A DNA stretch of 29,665 nucleotides from Loki-b32 sp048941605. Lineage in GTDB: Archaea; Asgardarchaeota; Lokiarchaeia; Sigyniarchaeales; SOKP01. The translations under genes were made by a program, and so were the position numbers. The DNA is taken from contig JBHLNL010000022.1 of the NCBI GenBank assembly GCA_048941605.1, positions 1-29,665 on the forward strand, read 5' to 3'. Below the pieces are notes generated by a model. That model searched no databases. It saw nothing but the letters and a program-made list of their open reading frames with translations, and was not told the origin of the DNA. The first letter of the stretch is position 1; each line of letters starts with the position of its first letter. Below are positions 1 to 8,084 of the stretch, in pieces.

Positions 1-2
1 AT

Positions 3-599
3 CTTACTGCAGCAGGAATTAATGAATTGACTATAATTGATAATGATATTTTAGACATAACAAATTTGCAAAGACAAATACTCTATAATGAATCTCAAAT
101 TGGTGAAGATAAGGTTAAATCAGCAAAAAATGTATTAACAAAACTTAATTCAGATGTTAAAATTAACGCTTATAAAGATTATATTGATGAAGAATCTATA
201 ATTAAATACTTGGAAGAAATTAAATATGATTTCATTGTTGATTGCTCTGATAATTTTAAAACTAAGTTTTTAGTAAACAAAATTGCCGTAGATCACAATA
301 TTAAATGTGTAATTGCAGGAATAAAAGATTTTTATGGGCAAATTATAACTATCAATCCAAAACAAACAGCTTGTTATCAATGTGTTTTCTCCCCAATAGT
401 AGCTCCTCCAGAAGAAGGACCTTTACCAGTAATTGGAGTTACTCCTGGAATTCTAGGAACACTGGAAGCTTTAGAAGTTGTAAAAACAACTTTAGGCTTA
501 CCAAATTTGGAAAATAAAATTCTAATGGTTAATTTAATAGATTTAAGATTCAATATTATAGATATTGTGAAAAATGAAGAGTGCATTTGCTCGCAATGA
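3..599 (+). CDS. E1-like ThiF/MoeB/HesA-family adenylyltransferase, 5' end outside window
   Basis: The family activates the C-terminal glycine of ubiquitin-like or sulfur-carrier proteins by ATP-dependent adenylation. The reading frame is open to the left edge, so the start and the glycine-rich ATP loop are missing; 198 residues are visible. A TTG at 27 lies inside conserved sequence and is not the start. Visible family marks are the D-x-D-x(5)-NLQRQ segment just after it, the DCSDNFKTKF stretch, and two cysteine pairs for a structural zinc: CYQC (residues 116-119 counted from the TTG) and CIC at 186-188, three residues from the C terminus. The second pair is C-x-C rather than the usual CxxC. 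No cysteine stands in the crossover region after the first pair, where thioester-forming members carry the catalytic one, so it may be a MoeB-like adenylating enzyme. It is convergent with the carbonic anhydrase-like gene. The ubiquitin-like gene at 8.1 kb is a possible substrate; that is inference. Confidence 0.88.
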   Translation, partial: LTAAGINELTIIDNDILDITNLQRQILYNESQIGEDKVKSAKNVLTKLNSDVKINAYKDYIDEESIIKYLEEIKYDFIVDCSDNFKTKFLVNKIAVDHNIKCVIAGIKDFYGQIITINPKQTACYQCVFSPIVAPPEEGPLPVIGVTPGILGTLEALEVVKTTLGLPNLENKILMVNLIDLRFNIIDIVKNEECICSQ

Positions 600-622
600 T
601 TTTCTTATTAAAAAAGAATAAA

Positions 623-1171
623 TTAAAATTTAGTAAATTCTGGACTCTTTACAAAAAATTCTCTAAAAATTTTACCCCTATTAACATAGTCACCAGCAGT
701 TTTTTCACCTATTAATTTATCCTCTTTGGGAAAATTTTTTAAGAATTTAGCTGGAACACCAGCCCATAGTTGTCTAGCAGGTATTTCTTTATTAGTAATT
801 ACAGCTCCTGCAGCAATCATCGAACCTTCATTCATTTTTGTGTTGTGAAGTACATTACTCCCGATACCAATTAAGCATCCATCTCCTATTTCTATTGGTC
901 CGTGGATCATAGCATGGTGGCCAATTATGCAATTTGAGCCAATTTTAACCGATGTTCCCTTTTCCATATGAATTGTAACGTTTTCCTGAATGCTTGTATT
1001 CCTACCAATTTTGATTGGCCCTGAATCTCCTCTTAAAACCGCTCCAAACCATATATTACTCCACTCTCCAATTGTTACGTCTCCAATAATAACAGCAGTG
1101 GGAGCAATATATACGAATTCATTTATATGTGGCTTTTTTCCGGTTCTTGGGCATGGCATTATGATTGGCAT
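623..1171 (-). CDS. Gamma-carbonic anhydrase family protein (left-handed beta-helix)
   Basis: A 182-residue hexapeptide-repeat protein of the gamma-carbonic anhydrase/YrdA/PaaY family, normally a cytosolic trimer with one metal between subunits. The three metal-ligand histidines can be placed: H68 (TIHME), H85 (GHHAM) and H90 (MIHG). R47, D49 and Q62 match the conserved Arg, Asp and Gln of the active site. Turns of the beta-helix run from about residue 20 to 130, followed by a C-terminal helix. The proton-shuttle loop of archaeal Cam is absent, as in YrdA-type members, so carbonic anhydrase activity is not assured. The ATG is supported by GGTGA six nt upstream (1178-1182), which lies just before the stop of the Nudix gene; with 12 nt between the two genes they are probably co-transcribed. 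Confidence 0.9.
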   Translation of the reverse strand: MPIIMPCPRTGKKPHINEFVYIAPTAVIIGDVTIGEWSNIWFGAVLRGDSGPIKIGRNTSIQENVTIHMEKGTSVKIGSNCIIGHHAMIHGPIEIGDGCLIGIGSNVLHNTKMNEGSMIAAGAVITNKEIPARQLWAGVPAKFLKNFPKEDKLIGEKTAGDYVNRGKIFREFFVKSPEFTKF

Positions 1172-1183
1172 AAAATTTCACCA

Positions 1184-2857
1184 TTAATTAAATAAATTTG
1201 CTTTATGTATTATTTTTTTATGATCAAATGCTAATTCGATGTCTTTCAATTGAGCTTTTGAGACTAGCTTAACTTCTTTTGAATCATCCCCACTTCTCAT
1301 ATTAGAAGTATCTTCAATAATGCATTTATATGCAATTGAATGAATATTACCTCTTGGATCACGTCCTGCTTCATCAAACACGCCAATTTTTTCTAATATT
1401 TTTATTTCTAAGTTTGTCTCTTCCCTGACTTCCCTAAGCAAAGCTTGTTTTGGCTTTTCTCCTTTTTCTATAAAGCCTCCTGGAAGAGCAAAGAATCCTT
1501 GATATGGAGGATACTTACGCTTTATCAGTACAATATTTCCTCTACTATCTTCTATAACTGCGTCTACAGCATGCCCAACTTTCACCTTTTTAACTTGTAT
1601 TTTCATATAAATATTAAAAAATATTGTGATGATTAAAATTCCTGTTATTATTATTGTAATTATAATATTTAAAAACACAGAAGCAAAGTCTCCTTCTTGT
1701 AGACTAAAAGCAATCATGATAACACCACCCAAATCTGCTAGAATTCCTGCTCCAAACAATAAATTTAGCAAATTAAGTCCTTTTTCCGTTCTCTTTTGAA
1801 TTACTTCGTTTTTTTTCTGATATAATTGTTGCATTGAATCGTAAATAATATTAAATTTCTCATTAATTCTATTTACAATCCCTTCTATTTCAAATTCATT
1901 CAGAAGATGTTTTAAAACTGTCGTATAATGTTGTCTCCTATTATAATCCAACTCATTATAAATCACACTTAATTTAGTTTGAATTAAACCCCTTAATAAT
2001 CTTAAATTTCTAATTTTATTTTCAATAGTTTCTACATCTTTAAATTCTTCTGATTGTGCTTTTAAGAATAATAAATCAAGAGACTGATTTATCAATCTTA
2101 ATGCAAATAACACAGCTCTCATTTTTGGCGTAGGGATTATAACATATTCTTTCATATAAGACTCAAAGAAATTTTCATAATTTTCTTCTGCCATATATAT
2201 AAATCCAGAATTTCTTCGAATGAAATGCAATTCAGAGAGTCGATTGGATAAATTATTTTCAATACGTCTATCGTAAAGAGTTTCAGAATAGTCTTCCCAT
2301 TGCCCGGAATATATTTCAGTCCAATATCCGATAACTTTTTTAAATTTGTTAATATTTTCTTGAGTCCAAGTTATTTCTTCTGGTTTTATTTTATTGGAAA
2401 TTACAAATACATAAATAGGGCTTTCCAAATCGAAAATAATTCCTCTATTTTCTTCCTTTGTGGAATATTCACTTAAAAGACGCAATAAAATTTGAGGTAT
2501 TTGTTGAATAAAGCTTGATTTAATATTCTCTTTTTTTGATGGCTCATTTTTATAATATTCTACATCAAATTGAAAAAATCCAAGTGTATCATATTTCCTT
2601 TGGCTATTTTCATCCTCATATGGAATGTTCTCTAAATAAGGGACCCATTTACATGAAATTGAAATATTTTTCGCCATATCTAATATATCATCACCGATTT
2701 CATCCCGAATTTTATAATAAATATCATCTTTGTCCAGTCTAACTAGTTGTTCTTTAATTTTTTTCTCTATTTCTTTACATTTAATATTACCATCAACAAG
2801 TAAACTATCTAGAAATGTGCTTACGTACCAAAATTCTTCGTTGTAAACAAAATCCAT
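1184..2857 (-). CDS. Membrane-anchored protein with C-terminal Nudix hydrolase domain
   Basis: A 557-residue protein in three parts. Residues 1-360 are largely helical with no domain I recognise. Residues 363-384 and 394-417 are two hydrophobic segments separated by a short acidic loop, which would put both ends of the protein on the same side of the membrane. Residues 427-557 are a Nudix domain. The Nudix box spans 461-483 and fits G-x5-E-x7-REVREE-x-N-L, with Asn in place of the usual final Gly. The domain resembles ADP-ribose or nucleotide-sugar pyrophosphatases (FALPGG before the box), but substrate cannot be read from sequence. It sits 12 nt upstream of the carbonic anhydrase-like gene. 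The Nudix call is firm; the role of the long N-terminal part is unknown. Confidence 0.88.
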   Translation of the reverse strand: MDFVYNEEFWYVSTFLDSLLVDGNIKCKEIEKKIKEQLVRLDKDDIYYKIRDEIGDDILDMAKNISISCKWVPYLENIPYEDENSQRKYDTLGFFQFDVEYYKNEPSKKENIKSSFIQQIPQILLRLLSEYSTKEENRGIIFDLESPIYVFVISNKIKPEEITWTQENINKFKKVIGYWTEIYSGQWEDYSETLYDRRIENNLSNRLSELHFIRRNSGFIYMAEENYENFFESYMKEYVIIPTPKMRAVLFALRLINQSLDLLFLKAQSEEFKDVETIENKIRNLRLLRGLIQTKLSVIYNELDYNRRQHYTTVLKHLLNEFEIEGIVNRINEKFNIIYDSMQQLYQKKNEVIQKRTEKGLNLLNLLFGAGILADLGGVIMIAFSLQEGDFASVFLNIIITIIITGILIITIFFNIYMKIQVKKVKVGHAVDAVIEDSRGNIVLIKRKYPPYQGFFALPGGFIEKGEKPKQALLREVREETNLEIKILEKIGVFDEAGRDPRGNIHSIAYKCIIEDTSNMRSGDDSKEVKLVSKAQLKDIELAFDHKKIIHKANLFN

Positions 2858-3030
2858 TATAAAAATACCCCTATTAATATGTTAATTTCAATTATAATTT
2901 CTAGTATATAATAGTTTTTGTAACTCAAAATTTATCTAAGATAATGAAAGTTTCTTGATTTAACTCTTTATAATTAAAACTAATTAATTTTTATAACCCA
3001 ACAACTTATTTTTACTAAAACCTTTTATTG

Positions 3031-3043
3031 ATATAATATATAC
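3031..3043 (+). promoter_or_regulatory. TATA-like box of nadA
   Basis: The stretch ATATAATATATA centres about 26 nt before the nadA ATG at 3062. That is the usual distance from an archaeal TATA box to the transcription start, so the mRNA would begin at or next to the start codon. No ribosome binding site is seen before the ATG, which agrees with a leaderless message. Confidence 0.5.
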
Positions 3044-3061
3044 TAATTCTTATCTGTAAAA

Positions 3062-4000
3062 ATGACTGTCAAGCAACTACAAGAAGAAATTTTGAATCTA
3101 AAAAATCAAAATGATGTAACTATCTTAGCACATTATTATCAACCAATAGAAATTCAAGAAATTGCTGATTTTATAGGGGATTCTCTTGGTTTATCACGTA
3201 CAGCAAAAGAAAAGACTAATACAGAATTTATAATTTTTGCGGGAGTAGATTTTATGGCTGAAACTGCTTCAATATTAAATCAAGATAAACATGTTTTGAT
3301 TCCTAACCCAGAATCTTGTTGTCCTATGGCTGCATTCCTTACTCCTGCAATGGTCATCAATTTTAAAAAAGAACATCCTGGACTTCCTGTTGTTGTATAT
3401 GTTAACTCAACCGCAGCTGTAAAAGCAGAATCTGACATTTGTTGTACATCTGCAAATGCTGTTAAAATTGTTGAGAGAATTAGTCGTGAATTTAAAGTTG
3501 ATTCTGTTTTATTTGGACCAGATGCTAACTTAGCAGATTACACTGAACAAATGTCAGGGATAAAATGCTTTAAAATGCCTGAGCGAGGTCACTGTTACGT
3601 CCACTCGCAGATTAAACCGGAGGATATTCGAGACATTCGCAATAAATATCCCAATGCAAAACTTCTAGTTCACCCCGAATGTATTAAAGAGGTTAGAGAG
3701 TTAGCAGATTATGTAGGATCTACTTCCCATATGTATAAATATGCCAAGGATAGTTCTTCTGAAGTTCAAGAGTTTATAATAGGTACAGAAGTTGGGCTTT
3801 TAGAGCGTTTATCTCAAGATTTTCCAGATAAGAAATTTTATCTAGCAAAAGATAAACTGATTTGCTATAATATGAAAAAAAATAATCTTGAATTAATTCA
3901 ATACCTTCTACAAAATTTAGATGATAAAGCTTTCGAGGTGAAAGTACCTTCTGAAATTGCGAAACGTGCTATAAGACCCATTAATAAGATGCTGGAATAA
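3062..4000 (+). CDS. nadA: Quinolinate synthase A (NadA)
   Basis: Catalyses condensation of iminoaspartate with dihydroxyacetone phosphate to quinolinate, in de novo NAD synthesis; a cytosolic [4Fe-4S] enzyme. At 312 residues it is normal length for the archaeal type. The three cluster cysteines can be assigned by family pattern: C87 (CCPMAAF), C178 (GHCYVH) and C268 (CYNMK). Other marks are AHYYQP near residue 23, GDSLGLSR near 39-46, YVNSTAAVKA near 113 and VGSTSHM near 218. The usual partners nadB or aspartate dehydrogenase and nadC are not in the window, so it stands alone. The TATA-like box before it supports this start. Confidence 0.96.
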   Translation: MTVKQLQEEILNLKNQNDVTILAHYYQPIEIQEIADFIGDSLGLSRTAKEKTNTEFIIFAGVDFMAETASILNQDKHVLIPNPESCCPMAAFLTPAMVINFKKEHPGLPVVVYVNSTAAVKAESDICCTSANAVKIVERISREFKVDSVLFGPDANLADYTEQMSGIKCFKMPERGHCYVHSQIKPEDIRDIRNKYPNAKLLVHPECIKEVRELADYVGSTSHMYKYAKDSSSEVQEFIIGTEVGLLERLSQDFPDKKFYLAKDKLICYNMKKNNLELIQYLLQNLDDKAFEVKVPSEIAKRAIRPINKMLE

Positions 4001-4044
4001 GCTTGAAATATATTTAAATTTATTCGAATAGGTATATAAGCGAA

Positions 4045-4824
4045 ATGGGATTTTTAATATTTCTCATCTGTTATATCAGTTGTGCTGCTATTGTCGGAAT
4101 TGTTATGATTATAGTTTATATGATTAAATATAGAGGATTTCCTATCAACATTTGGAAGCCAGAAATAGCTTGGACACGCGCAATTATTTATTTCTCTATT
4201 TGTAACATAATTTTTGCTGTTTCTGGAACATTAGAACAAATAATTAAACACCCTCTATTTACATTAGAACAAATTACCAATCCTTTCTGGATTTTCTATT
4301 GTATTTTCTGCTTTATTTATATTTTTTTTGCTTACTGGGTTTTATGGTCTCGTATGACACTCACTTTCGACCGTAAATACTATATAGGTTCAGAGATAAT
4401 CTTTGGGATAATATGGGGCTTCAGCACTGGAGGTTTACTACTTTCTTTTTATCATCTTTGGACTCTTATAGGTTTTACAGGGTGGATTAAATACTTGCTT
4501 AGTTTTGTTTCAATGGGTTTTTGGCAATATTTCATCCAAGATTACTTTTGGGATATATATGTTAGTCCTGAACATGATACTCCAAAGTCAATAATTATTA
4601 AAACAGTCGTTTGTCATATTCCTAATATAGCTATTTGTTTAGGATTTCTTACAATTTGGAATAATTATACTATTTACATCATACTACAAACTTTCGCTTT
4701 AATCGCATCATCTATTTTCCAGAAGTTCCCTGCCCCCTGGGCTAAAGGGAAGTTTCATGCTCCAATGGTTAAACCCGGTATCTTCGGTTATCCACATGGT
4801 GCAGGATATTTAGGAGAAGATTAA
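4045..4824 (+). CDS. Multi-spanning integral membrane protein of unknown function
   Basis: 259 residues, mostly hydrophobic, with about six or seven predicted membrane helices (roughly 3-27, 43-66, 81-103, 114-135, 141-165, 185-206, 209-226). I do not recognise the family. The polar C-terminal tail after the last helix contains a Pro/Gly/His-rich stretch (PAPWAKGKFHAPMVKPG and following) ending in GAGYLGED, which looks more constrained than a random tail. There are many aromatic residues in the second half (WQYFIQDYFWDIY). No signal peptide beyond the first helix. It begins 44 nt after nadA with its own AT-rich promoter region, and is convergent with the LRR gene eight nt away. No function is proposed. 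Confidence 0.72.
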   Translation: MGFLIFLICYISCAAIVGIVMIIVYMIKYRGFPINIWKPEIAWTRAIIYFSICNIIFAVSGTLEQIIKHPLFTLEQITNPFWIFYCIFCFIYIFFAYWVLWSRMTLTFDRKYYIGSEIIFGIIWGFSTGGLLLSFYHLWTLIGFTGWIKYLLSFVSMGFWQYFIQDYFWDIYVSPEHDTPKSIIIKTVVCHIPNIAICLGFLTIWNNYTIYIILQTFALIASSIFQKFPAPWAKGKFHAPMVKPGIFGYPHGAGYLGED

Positions 4825-4832
4825 AATCATTC

Positions 4833-6356
4833 TTAAAAGAAATCCGGTATTTTCATTTGATACCGATCGAAAAGATATTTTGAAAAAGATTTGGTAGGTT
4901 TTCCTGAATGCAAAGCTTTAGATTCTGATCTTTTTTCGAAATTGTTAATATCACTGTAGCCAAAATTATATTGTTTCATAATTGACCTAAGTTTAAATAA
5001 CCATTTTACAAAATTCTTATATAACCTTCCATTATTACTTGCTTCTGAATTATGATTCTTTTGGTAATAATTAATATCCTCTTGTGTATATTCCGTATAA
5101 TTTCTGAAATTTTGGCCCATCCAAAAAAAATGGGAAACTGCTTCAGAAAACTTTTTAATTCTGCATCCTGTAAGTTTAACAGTTTTAAGATAAGGTAATT
5201 CATTCAATATTTCAGGAATTTCTTTGATATTAATATTTCCTGAAAGATCTAAAAATTCTAGATTATGTAGATTTTCTAAACCACCAATTCTTTCAATATA
5301 ATTATCTCTCAAACTCAATTTTTTCAAGTTCTTAAGATTTTCAAGTCCCTTTATCTCGGTTATTCTATTATTACTTAAATCTAATTCTTCAATCTCATCT
5401 GAATTTTCTTCTAACCCTTTAATAGCTATTATATTTTCAATCAATTTGTTTTTTAGATTTACTTTTGAATCTAAAATTACTCCAATCAACGTTTCATTAT
5501 AAGATATCATTTTAATATCCAAATTACTAAAATTTATTTGAGCCTTATCCAAGAATTTTAGCAATGGAAAACTTCTATTGCTTTTATATCGGTTATAAAT
5601 AATCTCAACAAAGTTCTGTCTAAATTTATGAGGTATATTCTCAATAGCTTTGAGAAATATTAGATATTTATACTTAAAACGAAATTTATTTAAAAATTTA
5701 GTAGTAAAGTGCTTTATTTGACTAATTGACTCAGGATCTTCAGTATCACTTAAGAATGGAATAATTTTCCGGGAATATTCATCAATACTAGGAAAATTGA
5801 TATCAATTAACATGCTTTCAAATTCATCTTCTGTTAAATAGTGTAAATACCCATTTTGCGTGAGAAATCTAATAACTGTAGGATGCCCAGTAGCATATCT
5901 TATTGCAATTTCTTCTTTAAATTTTTGTTTGGCAATGGGATCACCCGCATCAACAAGGGCTTTCAATAAAGGAAAGGCTAAGTTTCGGTGAAGGATTCTG
6001 GTATCATATTCATTATCAGCCCAAGCTTGTAAATTTGAACAATGGCCCCAAAATTCCGTCTCAGGAGGGATTTTTCGATGATCTCTCTCCATAGAGCGAT
6101 CTAATTTTATAGCAGCTTCGTCTATGGATTGAATTTCGTCATAATCTTCAATTCTATTAACGGAAATGTTTAATAAGAGATACATGCACTGTCTAAACAT
6201 TCGATTATTTACATAAATATTAGTTCTTCCTCCTTCAAGTTTTAATTTAAGATATTGATTAATCTTAAATTCTTTTGCTTGGTTGAGGGATCTAATTGAG
6301 ACAAAAAAACTGATTATTAAAATAAATACTGGTAAAATTATCTGATATTGAAACAT
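4833..6356 (-). CDS. Leucine-rich repeat protein with N-terminal membrane segment
   Basis: 507 residues. Residues 4-20 are strongly hydrophobic and are probably a signal anchor. About residues 95-175 form a module with HEFWGHCSNLQAW-like sequence (here EFWGHCSNLQAWADNEYDT) followed by a helical LLKALVDAGDPIAKQKFKEEI segment; from memory this recurs in LRR proteins of Lokiarchaea. Residues 200-310 are helical. Three to four leucine-rich repeats follow at about 312-395, with the pattern LxxLxLxxNxIxxIxGL. The C-terminal 110 residues are polar and basic. LRR domains bind protein partners, but no ligand can be inferred. The upstream neighbour is the winged-helix gene in the same direction, 89 nt away. 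Confidence 0.83.
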   Translation of the reverse strand: MFQYQIILPVFILIISFFVSIRSLNQAKEFKINQYLKLKLEGGRTNIYVNNRMFRQCMYLLLNISVNRIEDYDEIQSIDEAAIKLDRSMERDHRKIPPETEFWGHCSNLQAWADNEYDTRILHRNLAFPLLKALVDAGDPIAKQKFKEEIAIRYATGHPTVIRFLTQNGYLHYLTEDEFESMLIDINFPSIDEYSRKIIPFLSDTEDPESISQIKHFTTKFLNKFRFKYKYLIFLKAIENIPHKFRQNFVEIIYNRYKSNRSFPLLKFLDKAQINFSNLDIKMISYNETLIGVILDSKVNLKNKLIENIIAIKGLEENSDEIEELDLSNNRITEIKGLENLKNLKKLSLRDNYIERIGGLENLHNLEFLDLSGNINIKEIPEILNELPYLKTVKLTGCRIKKFSEAVSHFFWMGQNFRNYTEYTQEDINYYQKNHNSEASNNGRLYKNFVKWLFKLRSIMKQYNFGYSDINNFEKRSESKALHSGKPTKSFSKYLFDRYQMKIPDFF

Positions 6357-6445
6357 ATAGTTCAGATAGGATAGGATTTTTGGTAGAAGAGTTAAAGATG
6401 GATCTACTTATCAATATTAAAACCCCAACAAATTTCTGATAATAA

Positions 6446-7543
6446 TCAGGGAATATACGTAAGCATATTAAAATTGAGAGCGATATTAGAACCTTCTAAA
6501 ATAGCTTGCTGTATCAATTTTCCTTCTTCTGATAATAGTAAACATTTTGATTGTGTAACTCCTTCCATAAATTTTTCTCTTTCTATATCTAAAAAGCCCA
6601 TTTCTATTGCATTCTTAATGATCAAATTCAATACCAATAATTGAAATTGTTCTTGAATAGCACCCCATATTAATCCCATTTCTTTTAATTGTACGGTTAA
6701 ATCTTTAGCTAAAATATCCAGATCATAGATCTCATCATAAATCCCTTCTTGAAGATTGATAATTTCATCTATTAATTTATCTTTTATGAGTCTAATAGTT
6801 GTAGTTCCCAATAAATCCTCTTCGTGAAAGAAAAAATCATTCTGTTCACGCTTAATTAAATAGAACCCAAATTCATTTTTTATTAGTTTTACTCTAGCAA
6901 GATAATTAATTGCTTCTTTTGAGACTTTATGAATTATGCAAAATTGTTCTAAGTCAATTTTGTATCCTGCAAATTTTTGAGTATTTTTCTCGTCTAAATG
7001 CCAATACTTTCTAGCTAAAGCTCCTTGGCCTAAAATCGAGTTATAAAATATATAAAATAGTGATAAATATAGATCCCTATCTTGTTGTAATTCAAAGAAA
7101 TTATCTCCTATTTTTGAGATAATTCTTACAATATGGATAATAAAAGGATCTTCCACATTTATTTCTTTATAAAAATCGATTAATCTTTCGAGCTTTTTTA
7201 CATTTTCTTTTAATTCGTTAAGTACAAATGACTCATCTTTTAACTTTAAAGGTTCCTCTCCTAGTTTTTCTATTCCTTTCTCTGTAATAATGTAAGCACG
7301 GTATTGTTTGTTTGTTTGCTTATCAGTAATTATCCGTTGTTCTACGTTTTTATTATTTCTATGGTTATTAAGATATTTAGAAACAGTAGATCTACTAAGA
7401 TTTGAATATTTTATTAAATTGGTAAATCTTTGTGGCCCTAAGTTTCTAAGAATGAACAATATCCTTCTACTATTATCTTCAATACTACTGGATTTTTTTA
7501 ATAACTCAATCTTTAACTTTTTTGAGATATTCCAACTTTCCAT
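6446..7543 (-). CDS. Winged-helix DNA-binding protein with long C-terminal domain
   Basis: 365 residues. Residues about 20-95 form a winged helix-turn-helix: RRILFILRNLG, then NLSRSTVSKYLNNH as the recognition region, then a beta wing (QYRAYIITEKGIEKLGEE), as in MarR- and HxlR-like archaeal regulators. The remaining 270 residues are helical, without a recognised motif, and could be a ligand or dimerisation domain. Probably a transcription regulator; targets are unknown, though the LRR gene lies next downstream and the polyproline peptide gene is divergent. A TATA-like box 25 nt before the ATG suggests a leaderless message. Confidence 0.75.
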   Translation of the reverse strand: MESWNISKKLKIELLKKSSSIEDNSRRILFILRNLGPQRFTNLIKYSNLSRSTVSKYLNNHRNNKNVEQRIITDKQTNKQYRAYIITEKGIEKLGEEPLKLKDESFVLNELKENVKKLERLIDFYKEINVEDPFIIHIVRIISKIGDNFFELQQDRDLYLSLFYIFYNSILGQGALARKYWHLDEKNTQKFAGYKIDLEQFCIIHKVSKEAINYLARVKLIKNEFGFYLIKREQNDFFFHEEDLLGTTTIRLIKDKLIDEIINLQEGIYDEIYDLDILAKDLTVQLKEMGLIWGAIQEQFQLLVLNLIIKNAIEMGFLDIEREKFMEGVTQSKCLLLSEEGKLIQQAILEGSNIALNFNMLTYIP

Positions 7544-7561
7544 AATATTATGATATAAGTC

Positions 7562-7575
7562 TAAATATATAAAAC
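7562..7575 (-). promoter_or_regulatory. TATA-like box of the winged-helix gene
   Basis: On the minus strand this reads GTTTTATATATTTA, centred 25 nt before the ATG at 7543. No ribosome binding site is seen between the box and the start, so transcription probably begins close to the start codon. Confidence 0.45.
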
Positions 7576-7734
7576 TATACTTTTTCTCTGGACTTAGTTT
7601 GAAGATATATTAAAATACAAATAATTATGATTTTGGTATATATCTGTAATATTAAAGGTAAAGCTTTAAAAACTATGTTTTTATTATGTCAAATTGGTAG
7701 TCTATTCAAAATTAACAGTAGGAAGAAAAAAAAT

Positions 7735-7926
7735 ATGGAAGATCCTAATATTTTGAACAGAATAAAAAAAATTGAAGAGAGATTAGAAAGAATTGAAGAA
7801 CGTATTTCAAGCATAGAACATAGGATAGGACGCTTTCCTGTTCCCCCTTCACCAAAGCCAGGCCCAATACATCCTCCAGGACCACCAAAGCCCCCAGGAA
7901 CACCTCCAGAACCCTTTAGAATCTAA
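7735..7926 (+). CDS. Small coiled-coil protein with polyproline tail
   Basis: I place the start at the ATG at 7735, preceded by AGGAAG (7720-7725) nine nt away; an upstream in-frame ATG at 7627 would add 36 residues of undistinguished basic sequence. The resulting protein has 63 residues. Residues 5-32 are a single heptad coiled coil with isoleucine or leucine at 6, 10, 13, 17, 20, 24, 27 and 31. Residues 33-63 hold 15 prolines, with PVPPSPKPG, HPPGPPKPP and TPPEP stretches. The coil would make it an oligomer displaying several polyproline arms. Polyproline segments are ligands of profilin and SH3/WW-type domains, and Asgard archaea encode profilins, so a cytoskeletal adaptor is a possibility, but nothing here proves it. 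It lies between the winged-helix and ubiquitin-like genes. Confidence 0.7.
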   Translation: MEDPNILNRIKKIEERLERIEERISSIEHRIGRFPVPPSPKPGPIHPPGPPKPPGTPPEPFRI

Positions 7927-8035
7927 TTAATGTTCAAAAAATTATTAAATAGAGTACAATATTAGAAATTGAAACTCTTCTAAACCAAAGTTCGATTTCT
8001 TGAACGAAAATCCTTATCTTCCCAATGTAATAATT

Positions 8036-8065
8036 AATATTTAATAAAAATCAATTATAAATATT
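8036..8065 (+). promoter_or_regulatory. Two overlapping TATA-like boxes before the ubiquitin-like gene
   Basis: AATATTTAATAAAAATC at 8036-8051 and TTATAAATATT at 8055-8065 both resemble archaeal TATA boxes. The first would start transcription near 8070 and keep the GTGAT ribosome binding site in the message. The second would start it near 8084, next to the proposed ATT codon, and would remove that site. The choice bears directly on how this gene is translated. Confidence 0.4.
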
Positions 8066-8074
8066 TAAAAGGGT

Positions 8075-8079
8075 GTGAT
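8075..8079 (+). promoter_or_regulatory. GTGAT ribosome binding site before the ubiquitin-like gene
   Basis: GTGAT pairs with the AUCAC part of the archaeal 16S rRNA tail. It stands five nt before the in-frame ATT at 8085. The same motif and spacing precede an in-frame ATT at the ZIP gene, and GTGAT four nt from TTG precedes the genes starting at 9128 (plus) and 18849 (minus). Confidence 0.45.
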
Positions 8080-8084
8080 TAAAA

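Noticed and set aside
3674..3691. HPEC cysteine of NadA (C207) as an iron-sulfur ligand
   Set aside because: The E. coli enzyme has HPES here, and C178 in GHCYVH fits the middle ligand by position.
7990..8007. Inverted repeat TTCG...CGAA before the ubiquitin-like gene
   Set aside because: Only four-base arms with a ten-base spacer; too weak to call an operator or hairpin.
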